A stretch of DNA of 64,000 bases from Prauserella_A sp040635515 (lineage in GTDB: Bacteria > Actinomycetota > Actinomycetes > Mycobacteriales > Pseudonocardiaceae): contig JBEYHY010000003.1 in assembly GCA_040635515.1 (NCBI GenBank), forward strand, positions 620,001 through 684,000, given 5' to 3'. The notes beneath the pieces were generated by a model. That model made no database searches. It was not told where the DNA came from and worked only from the letters and a program-made list of their open reading frames with translations. Both the position numbers and the translations under genes were made by a program. Of this stretch, positions 15,874 to 24,459 are shown piece after piece; positions within the stretch are counted from its first letter, which is position 1, and every line of letters begins with the position of its first letter.

Positions 15874-16929
15874 TCAGCGCCGGGCGCCCGCCTCGATCCA
15901 CCTGGCCAGCAACGTCGCCGTTGCGCCGGAATCGATCGCGTCGGCGGCCTTGGCGATGCCCTCGGTGAGATCCGCCGTGAGGTCGCCGGAGAAGCCGGAG
16001 TACGCGGCGAGCGCGGCGGCCGCGTTGAGCAGCACGGCCTCGCGCACGGGGCCCGCCTTTCCCGCGACGAGCTCGCGCACCACCTGAGCGTTCACGTTCG
16101 CTTCCCCGCCGCGAAGGTCCTCCGGCGTCGCCGGCGCGAACCCGAACCTGCCCGGCTCGATCGTCTCCCTGCGCACCGAACCGCCGGACACGACCCACGC
16201 CGACGTGGTCGTCGTCGTGGTGATCTCGTCGAGGCCGTCATCACCGCGCACCACGAGCACGCTGCTGCCGCGCCGCGCGAACACCTCGGCGAACATCTCC
16301 GTCTTGTCGGGGTAGGCGCAGCCGACGAGGCCCGCCTGTGGCTGAGCCGGGTTCGTCAGCGGTCCGAGCAGATTGAACGCCGTCGGAACACCCAGCTCGC
16401 GCCGGGTCGCGCCCGCGTACCGCAGAGCGGGGTGGAAGGCGGAGGCGAAACAGAACCCGATCCCGATCGTCCTGACCGATTCGGCGACCTCCTCGGCGGA
16501 GGCCTCGATGCGCACCCCGAGCGTTTCGAGCACGTCCGCTGTCCCGGTCTTCGACGAGGCCGCCCTGTTGCCGTGCTTGACGACGGGCACTCCGGCGGCG
16601 GCGACCACGAGCGCCGACATCGTCGAGATGTTGACGGAGCCGGAACGATCGCCGCCGGTGCCGACGATGTCGACCGCCCTGCACCCGACGTCCACCCTGT
16701 GCGCGTAAGCGAGCATGGCCTTGGCCATGCCCGCGATCTCGGCGGCGGTCTCGCCCTTGGCGCGCAACGCCACCGCGAAACCGGCGATCTGGGCTGGAGT
16801 GGCAGTACCGCTCATGACCTGGTCCATGGCCCACTCGGTCTCGGCCGCCGCGAGGTCGGTTCCCTCGATGAGGCTGCCGATGACCGAGGGCCAGGTGTGT
16901 TGCGGTTCCGCCATCCTGGGTCCTGTCAT
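15874..16929 (-). CDS. trpD: Anthranilate phosphoribosyltransferase
   Basis: A 351-aa enzyme that joins anthranilate and PRPP in tryptophan synthesis. It shows the PRPP-binding VDIVGTGGDRSGSVNISTMSA segment, KHGNRAASSKTGTADVLE, FHPALRYAGATRRELGVPTAFN and GLVGCAYPDK followed by the GDDGLDEITT metal site. ATG 16929 is the first start, with another at 16914. It stands alone from other trp genes, next to the ctaE-qcr operon as in mycobacteria (Rv2192c). The small response regulator gene lies 66 bp upstream on the same strand. Confidence 0.95.
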   Translation of the reverse strand: MTGPRMAEPQHTWPSVIGSLIEGTDLAAAETEWAMDQVMSGTATPAQIAGFAVALRAKGETAAEIAGMAKAMLAYAHRVDVGCRAVDIVGTGGDRSGSVNISTMSALVVAAAGVPVVKHGNRAASSKTGTADVLETLGVRIEASAEEVAESVRTIGIGFCFASAFHPALRYAGATRRELGVPTAFNLLGPLTNPAQPQAGLVGCAYPDKTEMFAEVFARRGSSVLVVRGDDGLDEITTTTTTSAWVVSGGSVRRETIEPGRFGFAPATPEDLRGGEANVNAQVVRELVAGKAGPVREAVLLNAAAALAAYSGFSGDLTADLTEGIAKAADAIDSGATATLLARWIEAGARR

Positions 16930-16995
16930 GTCAACGAACGCTGTCGGCGCCGTGGGGCGCTGGTGGTGCTTGTCGCGAAGGGATCGCGAAGGAAT

Positions 16996-17406
16996 TCAGC
17001 CACGCACGACGGGAACGCGCGCGGTGCGCAGCACGTCGGCGACGGTCTCCGCGGCGGTCAGCGGGTCGAGCGGGTGCACGAGCACCGCGTCGGCCTGCGA
17101 CCAGGTCGCCAGCCAGCGGTCGTCCTTGCGGCGCACCGCGACCACGATGGGCGGGCAGTCGGTGATCTCGTTCTTGAGCTGCCTCGTCAGGCCGATGCCG
17201 CCGGTGGGCTGGGCCTCGCCGTCGAGGATCGCGAGATCGATCTCACCAGCGTCCATCTCGGAGAGCACGTCGGCGACTCCCGAGGCCTCCACATAGCGGA
17301 CTTTGCCGAGGTCGGAGGCCGGCCGCCTGCCGACGGCGTTGATGATCGACTCCCTGACTTCGGGACGGTGACTGAAAACCAGGATCCTCTTGGTCTGCTC
17401 GGTCAT
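16996..17406 (-). CDS. Small stand-alone response-regulator receiver protein
   Basis: A 136-aa single receiver-like domain: ILVFSHRPEVRESIINAVGRR, then DLAILDGEAQPTGGIGLTRQLK with the candidate phosphoacceptor Asp in LAILD, and DDRWLATWSQADAVLVHPLDP at the C-terminus where the conserved Lys is not obvious. No output domain is present. ATG 17406 has GGAGGG 8 nt upstream. It resembles receiver-only proteins common in actinobacteria. It precedes trpD on the same strand and is divergent from ctaE, so it may be tied to respiratory or amino-acid status; this is inference. Confidence 0.8.
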   Translation of the reverse strand: MTEQTKRILVFSHRPEVRESIINAVGRRPASDLGKVRYVEASGVADVLSEMDAGEIDLAILDGEAQPTGGIGLTRQLKNEITDCPPIVVAVRRKDDRWLATWSQADAVLVHPLDPLTAAETVADVLRTARVPVVRG

Positions 17407-17693
17407 GGTCACGCCCTCCGTGCCTGTGCTGCTGCCTGTGCCGCCGCCCTCGGTGGTCGGGATCGATGCTATCGGGCGAACCCCGCCGAAACCCAGCGGG
17501 TCGGCGGCAATGTGAAGCCCGTGTGTGGCCGGTCTGTGCCTTTCCGCTGATCGGAGCGGGTGCCGGCGATCTTCGTCCGGGAGCGGGCGGCGGCGCGCTA
17601 CACCGTCGCGGCGCGTCCGCGGGGTTGCGACACCCGTTATCCACGACTCTCCGTAGGACCCCGATCTGCGGGCCCTGGGCAGGGGGAGACATA

Positions 17694-18323
17694 ATGCGAC
17701 TCGTGACAACGGCAGCTCCCACCATCAGCCAGCGGGTGCACTCGCTGAACCGGCCGAACATGGTCAGCGTCGGCACGATCGTCTGGCTGTCCAGCGAGCT
17801 CATGTTCTTCGCTGGGCTGTTCGCGATGTTCTTCACGGTCAAGGCGCAGAACGATACGGGGCTATGGCCGCCGCTCAATCCGGCGACCGGCGAACCGATC
17901 CATCTGGACATCACGTACGCCTTGCCATTCACCGCCATCCTGGTGGCCTCGTCGTTCACGTGTCAGTTCGGTGTGTTCGCCGCCGAACGCGGCGACGTGT
18001 TCGGCTTGAGGCGCTGGTACCTGATCACGCTGCTCATGGGCACGGTCTTCGTGGCTGGTCAGACCGGTGAATACATCATGCTGATCAGCGAGGGCGTCAC
18101 GATCCCGTCCGGCGCGTACGGCACGGTCTTCTTCATGACGACCGGCTTCCACGGGCTGCACGTGATCGGCGGTCTCATCGCCTTCATCTACCTGCTCATC
18201 CGAACAAGGTTGAGCAAGTTCACGCCCGCACAGGCGACATCGGCGATCGTCGTCTCGTACTACTGGCACTTCGTCGACATCGTGTGGATCGGCCTGTTCG
18301 CGGTCATCTACATCATCCCCTGA
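17694..18323 (+). CDS. ctaE: Cytochrome c oxidase subunit III
   Basis: A 209-aa haem-copper oxidase subunit III with five membrane helices, the shorter form typical of actinobacteria: NMVSVGTIVWLSSELMFFAG, AAERGDVFGLRRWYLITLL, FMTTGFHGLHVIGGLIAF and YYWHFVDIVWIGLF. ATG 17694 has an AGGGGGAG site upstream. It leads the ctaE-qcrC-qcrA-qcrB operon, a conserved actinobacterial arrangement that co-expresses oxidase and bc1 parts of the supercomplex. Confidence 0.95.
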   Translation: MRLVTTAAPTISQRVHSLNRPNMVSVGTIVWLSSELMFFAGLFAMFFTVKAQNDTGLWPPLNPATGEPIHLDITYALPFTAILVASSFTCQFGVFAAERGDVFGLRRWYLITLLMGTVFVAGQTGEYIMLISEGVTIPSGAYGTVFFMTTGFHGLHVIGGLIAFIYLLIRTRLSKFTPAQATSAIVVSYYWHFVDIVWIGLFAVIYIIP

Positions 18324-18382
18324 TCGGGCACAGCATTAGCCAGCACCATCGGCCGAACTGACAGCAAGGGTTGCCGCAGAAG

Positions 18383-19210
18383 ATGACCACCAGCAAGAAA
18401 CCCACAGGAGCCGCCAAGCGGCCAGGTGGACGACGCACGAAGTTCCGCAGGCGGATGGCGGGCCTGCTCGCGCTCGGGATGGCGCTCATCGGCGTGGGTA
18501 CGTTCTACGCGGTGTTCGCGCCCGAGCCGCAGACCGCGGAGGCGCAGGCCGATCCCGCACTGCTGCGCAAAGGCGAGGAGATCTACAACAACACGTGCAT
18601 CTCCTGCCACGGCTCGAACCTGGAAGGCGTCGAGGACAAGGGGCCGAGCCTGATCGGTGTCGGCGACGCCTCGGTCTACTTCCAGACCTCGACGGGCCGG
18701 ATGCCCTTGGTGAGGCAGGAAGCGCAGGCCGCTCGCAAGCCCTCGAAGTTCACGCCGGACGAGATCGACGCGCTCGGCGCCTACATCCAGGCCCACGGCG
18801 GTGGCCCGGAGCGGCCCGCCGAGTCAGGCGAGGCCCTTCGGGGCAGCGACCCGGCAAGGGGTGGTGAGCTGTTCCGGCTCAACTGCGCGTCCTGCCACAA
18901 CTTCACCGGCCAGGGAGGTGCGCTGTCCGCGGGCAAGTACGCGCCGCACCTCGCGCCGGCCAACGAGGACGAGATTTACACGGCGATGCAGACCGGCCCC
19001 GAGAACATGCCCAAGTTCTCCGACCGGCAGCTCTCGCCGGAGGAGAAAAAGGACATCATCGCCTATGTCAAGTCGGTGTCCGACGGCAATAATGCACCAG
19101 GTGGTAACCCCCTGGGCGGGTTCGGGCCGGCTTCCGAGGGCGTTATCGCGTGGGTCGTTGGGATCGGTGCGCTGATCGGCGCGACCCTGTGGATTGGATC
19201 GAGGGCGTAG
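18383..19210 (+). CDS. qcrC: Dihaem cytochrome c subunit of the bcc complex
   Basis: A 275-aa protein with an N-terminal membrane anchor (LLALGMALIGVGTFYAVFA), two cytochrome c domains with CISCH (residues 72-76) and CASCH (168-172), and a C-terminal membrane helix (GVIAWVVGIGALIGATLWIG). The two haems replace soluble cytochrome c and pass electrons to CtaC. The candidate axial Met ligands lie in STGRMPLV and TGPENMPKF. ATG 18383 is preferred; a TTG lies 12 nt upstream. Confidence 0.95.
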   Translation: MTTSKKPTGAAKRPGGRRTKFRRRMAGLLALGMALIGVGTFYAVFAPEPQTAEAQADPALLRKGEEIYNNTCISCHGSNLEGVEDKGPSLIGVGDASVYFQTSTGRMPLVRQEAQAARKPSKFTPDEIDALGAYIQAHGGGPERPAESGEALRGSDPARGGELFRLNCASCHNFTGQGGALSAGKYAPHLAPANEDEIYTAMQTGPENMPKFSDRQLSPEEKKDIIAYVKSVSDGNNAPGGNPLGGFGPASEGVIAWVVGIGALIGATLWIGSRA

Positions 19211-19212
19211 GC

Positions 19213-20361
19213 ATGAGCAGCGGTAACGGGCCAGGGCCAGACCCCACCGAGGAGGAACTCGCGGCAATGGACCGCGACGAACTCGTCAAGCTCGGCGGGA
19301 AGCTGGACGGCGTCGAGATCGTCGATTATCCGGACCCCTGGCCGGTCAAGGGAACCAAGGCGGAGAAGCGCGCCGAGCGCGTCGTCGCACTGTGGTTCCT
19401 GCTTTCGGCGCTCGCGGGTGTGGCGTTCTTCGTGGCGTTGATCTGGTGGCCATGGCAGTACGAGCCATACACGAACACCGACGGTCACTTCTGGTACAGC
19501 CTCTACACCCCGGTGCTCGGCGTCACGCTGGGCGTCGCGGTGCTGGCGCTAGGCATCGGTGTCTTGGTCTACAGCAAGAAGTTCGTGCCACAGGAGCTGG
19601 CCGTCCAGCAGCGCACCGACAACCAGGGCAAGGGCTCGCGCGAGGTCGACCGCAAGACGATCGTCGCCCATCTTGCCGACTCGGGAGAGCGCAGCACCAT
19701 CGCCCGCCGTTCGATGATCAAGCGGTCGGCCGGTCTCGGTGCCGGTGTGCTCGGTCTCGGCGCGGTGGCACTGCCCGTGGCGTCGTTCATCAAGAACCCG
19801 TGGGCGGAAGCGGACACCAAGTACTCGCTCGCGCACACCGGGTGGCAGAAGGAGTTCCCCGACGAGGTCGTGTACCTGCGCAGGCACACCGGCAACCCCG
19901 GCGAGATCTCGCTGGTGCGGCCGGAAGACCTCGAAGCGGGGGGTATGGAGACGGTCTGGCCGTTCAGGGAGAGCGAGCGGGGCGACCACACCGCGCTCGC
20001 CCATGCGCTGAAGCGGTCGGACAACCCGGTCATGCTGATCCGGTTGCGCCCCGATGACGGCAAGAAGGTCATCAAGCGCAAGGGCCAGGAAGACTTCAAC
20101 TACGGCGACTACTACGCCTACACCAAGATCTGTAGCCACGTCGGTTGCCCGACGTCGCTGTACGAGCAGCAGACCAACCGGATTCTCTGCCCGTGCCACC
20201 AGTCGCAGTTCGACGCGCTCACGTACGCGAAGCCGGTCTTCGGGCCCGCGACTCGCGCGCTGGCGCAGCTACCGATCACGGTGCACACCGATGGCTATCT
20301 GATCGCTCGGCATGACTTCATCGAGCCGATCGGACCGGGCTACTGGGAGCGCAAGTCATGA
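19213..20361 (+). CDS. qcrA: Rieske iron-sulfur subunit of the bcc complex
   Basis: A 382-aa actinobacterial Rieske protein with three membrane helices (about residues 58-80, 95-118 and 175-195) and a C-terminal Rieske domain. The [2Fe-2S] ligands are visible in CSHVGC (307-312) and CPCHQS (326-331). SMIKRSAGLGAGVLGLGAVAL before the third helix resembles a Tat-type signal, as known for this family. It starts 2 nt after the qcrC stop and overlaps qcrB by 4 nt. Confidence 0.95.
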   Translation: MSSGNGPGPDPTEEELAAMDRDELVKLGGKLDGVEIVDYPDPWPVKGTKAEKRAERVVALWFLLSALAGVAFFVALIWWPWQYEPYTNTDGHFWYSLYTPVLGVTLGVAVLALGIGVLVYSKKFVPQELAVQQRTDNQGKGSREVDRKTIVAHLADSGERSTIARRSMIKRSAGLGAGVLGLGAVALPVASFIKNPWAEADTKYSLAHTGWQKEFPDEVVYLRRHTGNPGEISLVRPEDLEAGGMETVWPFRESERGDHTALAHALKRSDNPVMLIRLRPDDGKKVIKRKGQEDFNYGDYYAYTKICSHVGCPTSLYEQQTNRILCPCHQSQFDALTYAKPVFGPATRALAQLPITVHTDGYLIARHDFIEPIGPGYWERKS

Positions 20362-22061
20362 GTTCACTCACCACGCCGACAAAAGGCGCGAGCGCTCTGG
20401 AGAAGCACGCAGCGGATGCCGCGAACAACGCCGACCAGCGATACATGCTGGCCAAGGGGTTGCGGCACCAGATGAACAAGGTCTTCCCGACGCATTGGTC
20501 GTTCCTGCTCGGGGAGCTCGCGCTCTACAGCTTCATCATCCTGATCGTTTCGGGCGTCTACCTGACGTTGTTCTTCGACCCCTCCATGGAGGAGGTCGTC
20601 TACAACGGACCGTTCACGAACCTGCAGGGCATCGAGATGTCCCGCGCGTTCGAAAGCACGCTGGAGATCTCGTTCGAGGTCCGGGGCGGTTTGTTCGTCA
20701 GGCAGGTGCACCACTGGGCGGCGCTGATCTTCGTCGCCTCGATGTTCGTGCACATGTTCCGGGTGTTCTTCACCGGCGCGTTCCGCAGGCCGCGTGAGGC
20801 CAACTGGATCATCGGCGCCCTGCTGCTGATCCTGGGTATGTTCGAGGGCTTCTTCGGCTACTCGCTGCCGGACGACCTGCTCTCCGGTACCGGTATCCGC
20901 GCGACCCTGTCGGGCATCGTGCTCTCGGTTCCCGTCGCGGGAACCTGGCTGCACTGGGCTTTGTTCGGCGGGGAATTCCCCGGCACGGTGATCGTGCCGC
21001 GAATGTACGCACTGCACATCCTGCTGATACCCGGCATCATGCTGGCGCTGGTGGCCGTCCACCTGGCGCTCGTCTGGTACCAGAAGCACACGCAGTTCCC
21101 CGGCGTCCGCCGCAAGGAGACCAACGTCGTCGGCGTTCGGATCATGCCGGTCTTCGCGATCAAGGCCGGTGTGTGGTTCGCGGTCGTCACCGGCTTCACC
21201 GCCCTGATGTCCGGTCTGTTCCAGATCAACGCGGTATGGAATCTGGGGCCGTACAACCCGTCACAAGTGTCGGCGGGTGTGCAACCCGACTGGTATCTGG
21301 CCTGGGCCGACGGGATCCTGCGAATATGGCCTGCGTGGGAGCTCTACATCGGCAACTACACGGTTCCGCCGGTGTTCTTCGCGGGCGCCATCGGTATGGG
21401 CATCCTGTTCACGGTGCTCATCGCATACCCGTTCATAGAACGGAAACTGACCAAGGACACCGCGCACCACAACCTGCTGCAACGGCCGCGCGACGCACCG
21501 GTGAGGACCAGCCTCGGCGTCATGGCGATCACCTTCTTCATGGTGATCGAGGCTTCGGGCTTCAACGACATCATCGCCTACACGTTCGACATATCGCTGA
21601 ACGCGATGACGTGGGCAGGCCGAATGGGTGTCCTGCTGTTGCCACCGCTGGCGTACTGGATCACGTACCGGATCTGTCTCGGCCTGCAACGGTCCGACCG
21701 GGAAGTGCTCGAGCACGGTGTGGAAACCGGCATCATCAAGCGGTTGCCGCACGGTGAGTTCATCGAGATCCACCAGCCGCTCGGCCCGGTGGACGACCAC
21801 GGTCACCCCGTGCCGCTGGAATACCAGGGCGCGGCGGTGCCGAAGAAGATGAACCAGCTCGGTTCGGCCGGTGCGCCGGTCGCCGGTTCGATGCTGACTC
21901 CGGACCCGGTCGAGGAGACCAGGGCGCTGGAAGCGGCGAAGAACCACGGGCACGGCAACGGTTCCGGCGGCGAGCCGGAATCGGGCGGCTCGGACGGCGA
22001 GGTTTCCCGCGAGGAAGCCACGTCGGGGTCGGGTTCCGCGTCGAGTTCGACGGAGCACTGA
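20358..22061 (+). CDS. qcrB: Cytochrome b subunit of the bcc complex
   Basis: A 567-aa cytochrome b with eight core helices. Haem-ligand His residues appear in VRQVHHWAALIFVASMFVHMFRVFF and the LHILLIPGIMLALVAVHLALVWY region; the Qo-site segment and VQPDWYLAWADG follow. The C-terminal extension of about 130 residues is hydrophilic and rich in Gly, Ser and Glu, longer than in many relatives. QcrB oxidises menaquinol. Same operon as ctaE-qcrCA, ending in a strong hairpin at 22085. Confidence 0.95.
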   Translation: MSSLTTPTKGASALEKHAADAANNADQRYMLAKGLRHQMNKVFPTHWSFLLGELALYSFIILIVSGVYLTLFFDPSMEEVVYNGPFTNLQGIEMSRAFESTLEISFEVRGGLFVRQVHHWAALIFVASMFVHMFRVFFTGAFRRPREANWIIGALLLILGMFEGFFGYSLPDDLLSGTGIRATLSGIVLSVPVAGTWLHWALFGGEFPGTVIVPRMYALHILLIPGIMLALVAVHLALVWYQKHTQFPGVRRKETNVVGVRIMPVFAIKAGVWFAVVTGFTALMSGLFQINAVWNLGPYNPSQVSAGVQPDWYLAWADGILRIWPAWELYIGNYTVPPVFFAGAIGMGILFTVLIAYPFIERKLTKDTAHHNLLQRPRDAPVRTSLGVMAITFFMVIEASGFNDIIAYTFDISLNAMTWAGRMGVLLLPPLAYWITYRICLGLQRSDREVLEHGVETGIIKRLPHGEFIEIHQPLGPVDDHGHPVPLEYQGAAVPKKMNQLGSAGAPVAGSMLTPDPVEETRALEAAKNHGHGNGSGGEPESGGSDGEVSREEATSGSGSASSSTEH

Positions 22062-22084
22062 GCACAGAGGTAGGCAAAGCGGAA

Positions 22085-22113
22085 GGCCGCCGGAGTCGAT
22101 GACTCCGGCGGCC
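22085..22113 (+). terminator. Terminator of the ctaE-qcrCAB operon
   Basis: A perfect 13-bp inverted repeat GGCCGCCGGAGTC (22085-22097) / GACTCCGGCGGCC (22101-22113) with loop GAT lies 24 nt after the qcrB stop. Confidence 0.8.
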
Positions 22114-22126
22114 TTCGCGCGTGTGT

Positions 22127-22210
22127 GCGAGTCCCCCGCTCAGGACGCCGAGTTCTGCATTCAGGACGGCGAGATCCTCGTTCAGGACGGCGAGATCTGC
22201 GCTCGGGCGG
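22127..22210 (+). repeat. 21-bp tandem repeat array C (4 units)
   Basis: Four 21-bp units begin 14 nt after the qcr terminator. The first is the GCGAGTCCC/CCGCTCAGGACG leader type, followed by GAGTTCTGCATTCAGGAC, GAGATCCTCGTTCAGGAC and a diverged GAGATCTGCGCTCGGGC unit. It has the same polarity and sequence family as arrays A, B and D. Confidence 0.85.
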
Positions 22211-22314
22211 GCGCGGAACCCGCCAGCGCCGCCGCTCCCGTCTCCGCCGAACGCCGACCCGCCGCTCTACCTGCCGACCCGTCGCTCTACCCGGCACCCG
22301 GCACCGAGCCGTGC

Positions 22315-22599
22315 TCAGTTGTCGTCGATGCCGATCTCGAATGCCGACTCGGTGTCGGCGCGGGAGAAGGAGCGGAACGCGATATGCGTGTCGGTGTTCA
22401 GGACACCGGGCACCTTGCTGATCTTGGCGGGGATGATCCGCGCCAGGTCCTCGTGACCGGCCACCCGCAGGATCGCGACCAGATCGACGTCTCCCGCGCA
22501 CGAGTAGACCTCGGAGACACCTTCGATGTCGGCGATCGCCTGCGCGGTCTCCGGGATGCTGTCCGCCGCCGTGTGAATCAGGACAATCGCGGTGATCAA
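22315..22599 (-). CDS. Stand-alone Lrp/AsnC ligand-binding (RAM) domain protein
   Basis: A 94-aa protein consisting only of the C-terminal RAM domain of Lrp/AsnC regulators: MITAIVLIHTAADSIPETAQ, VSEVYSCAGDVDLVAILRV and LNTDTHIAFRSFSRAD. It lacks a DNA-binding helix-turn-helix. Such proteins oligomerise and bind amino acids; targets are unknown. It lies 54 nt downstream of the nuclease gene on the same strand, as in related actinobacteria near qcrB. Confidence 0.9.
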   Translation of the reverse strand: MITAIVLIHTAADSIPETAQAIADIEGVSEVYSCAGDVDLVAILRVAGHEDLARIIPAKISKVPGVLNTDTHIAFRSFSRADTESAFEIGIDDN

Positions 22600-22653
22600 C
22601 GTCGGCCTCCTTGGAACGCGTGCGCTTGCGCCGTGATCGTAGCCCGGACCCGG

Positions 22654-24354
22654 TCAGCCGGTGTTCTCCAGCGCCTCCAGCGTTGTCGCCGTCGCAGCGC
22701 GTTCCAGCCACGGCCGCCAGCCGCCCGCCCCGTGAACCGGCTCAGCCCACGGTGTCGCGGTCCGCACCAGCCGCACTCCCGGCCGGGTGAGCCAGCGCAA
22801 CAGCACGCCCGCCTCCTCCGCCGTGGCGCCGCGCAGAGGCCCCGGCCCCGGAAGCACAGTCTCGGCCGAGGCGACGAGTGCCTCGACGACAGGCATCGGC
22901 GGCACGCCTCGCCTCGCCACTCCCGCCGAGGCGAGCCTCGCGTGCCGCAGCACCGCGAACTCCCAGCCACCCTCGCCGTCGGGCGCGGCGGCCACCAGCT
23001 CGGGGATCCGGGCGAGCGCGGAAAGCCGGTGGGCTCGCTCCACCCCGCGCAGCAACGTGACCAGTTCGTCCCTCCTCCGCGCGGCCTGCTCGAAGTGCTG
23101 CGCCTCGGCGAGCTCGTCCACGTGCCGCCGCGCGGCGTGCAAGGCGGTGTTGCTGGTACCCGCGACGAGCCCGGTGACCTCACCGGCGGCGGGGGCGTAT
23201 TCCCGCACGCTTTGCCTCCCCGCGCAGGGCGCGCCACAGCGGCCCAGTTCGGCGAGCACACACGGAACGGCGTTCGCGCCGTGCGCGGGGATCCGCAGAG
23301 TGCACGTCCGCAACCCGGCCGCCGAGGCGAGGGTGTCGGCGGCGCTTCTGGCCCTGGCCTGCGAGCTGAACGGGCCGAGCGCGCCGTCCCGTGGCGTACG
23401 GATCACCGACAGCCGGGGAAACGGTTCGTCGGTGAGCGAGATCCACCAGGCGTTGCGGGGGTTTTTCGAACGCCGGTTGTAGGCGGGCCGGTGTGCCGCG
23501 AGCAGCCGCAGTTCACGCACCTGGGCTTCGAGCGCGTGTGAACACTCGATGCCCTCGACCCGTTCCGCGAGCCCGACCATCTCGCGCATCCTTGCGCGCG
23601 TGTCGGAGCCGGTGAAGTACTGCCGCACCCTCCTGCGCAGATCGCGCGCGGTGCCCACGTAGAGCACCTCGTCGCTCGGTCCCTTGAACAGGTACACGCC
23701 GGGCCGCTGGGGAAGATGGGCGGCCATGCCCCGCTTGCGGCGCTGCGCCGGAGTGACGCCCGGGATGTAGTCGAGCAGTTCTTCGAGCGACTGCACTCCC
23801 ACCGAGCCGACGCGTTCCAGCAGCGCGTGCAGCACGTCGACGGTGGCTTTGGCGTCGTCGAGGGCGCGGTGGGTCGGCTTGGTCCGCGAGCCGAACAGTT
23901 CGGCGAGCGCGCCGAGGCGGAAGCTGCGGGTGTCCTGAGCCGAAAGCACCCTGCGGGCGAGCCGCAGGGTGCACACGACGGGGGGCCGTGGCCACGCGTA
24001 CCCGTGGCCCTGGCAGGCGGCGCGGAGGAACCCGACGTCGAATCCCGCGTTGTGGGCGACGATCACCGATCCCGCCGCGAATTCGAGGAAGGCGGGCAGT
24101 ACCCGCTCGATGCGCGGCGCCGAGCTGACCATGGCCGTTGTGATCCCGGTGAGGGCGACGATCTGTGGCGGGATGGGGCCGCCGGGGTCGACCAGGGTGG
24201 CGAACTCGCCGAGTACCTCGCCCGCGCGCACCTTGACGGCGCCGATCTCGGTGATTCCGTCGGGGCCCGCGGGGGCACCGGTGGTTTCGAGGTCGACGAT
24301 CACGAAGGTGGTTTCGCGCAGCGGTGTCCCCAGCTCGTCGAACGTGAGCTGCAT
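22654..24354 (-). CDS. DEDDh exonuclease fused to a UvrC-like GIY-YIG domain
   Basis: A 566-aa two-domain nuclease. Residues about 10-180 form a DnaQ-like DEDDh 3'-5' exonuclease (FVIVDLETTG, VIVAHNAGFDVGFL, HRALDDAKATV). Residues about 215-300 are a GIY-YIG domain (RPGVYLFKGPSDEVLYVGTARDLRRRVRQYF), followed by a UvrC-like linker and a C-terminal region with cysteines (CTLRIPAHGANAVPC, LGRCGAPCAG). It is the counterpart of Rv2191. ATG 24354 is chosen; much longer upstream frames are antisense shadow of the NYN gene. A DNA-repair or replication role is by family. Confidence 0.88.
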   Translation of the reverse strand: MQLTFDELGTPLRETTFVIVDLETTGAPAGPDGITEIGAVKVRAGEVLGEFATLVDPGGPIPPQIVALTGITTAMVSSAPRIERVLPAFLEFAAGSVIVAHNAGFDVGFLRAACQGHGYAWPRPPVVCTLRLARRVLSAQDTRSFRLGALAELFGSRTKPTHRALDDAKATVDVLHALLERVGSVGVQSLEELLDYIPGVTPAQRRKRGMAAHLPQRPGVYLFKGPSDEVLYVGTARDLRRRVRQYFTGSDTRARMREMVGLAERVEGIECSHALEAQVRELRLLAAHRPAYNRRSKNPRNAWWISLTDEPFPRLSVIRTPRDGALGPFSSQARARSAADTLASAAGLRTCTLRIPAHGANAVPCVLAELGRCGAPCAGRQSVREYAPAAGEVTGLVAGTSNTALHAARRHVDELAEAQHFEQAARRRDELVTLLRGVERAHRLSALARIPELVAAAPDGEGGWEFAVLRHARLASAGVARRGVPPMPVVEALVASAETVLPGPGPLRGATAEEAGVLLRWLTRPGVRLVRTATPWAEPVHGAGGWRPWLERAATATTLEALENTG

Positions 24355-24459
24355 GATCGGCACCCTATGATCGCCCACCGACAATCCCGGAGCCTCGTGT
24401 GGCCGAGGTCCTTGATCCCGGACGGCGCATATCCGGCCGACAGAACCTAAGCTAGGCGG

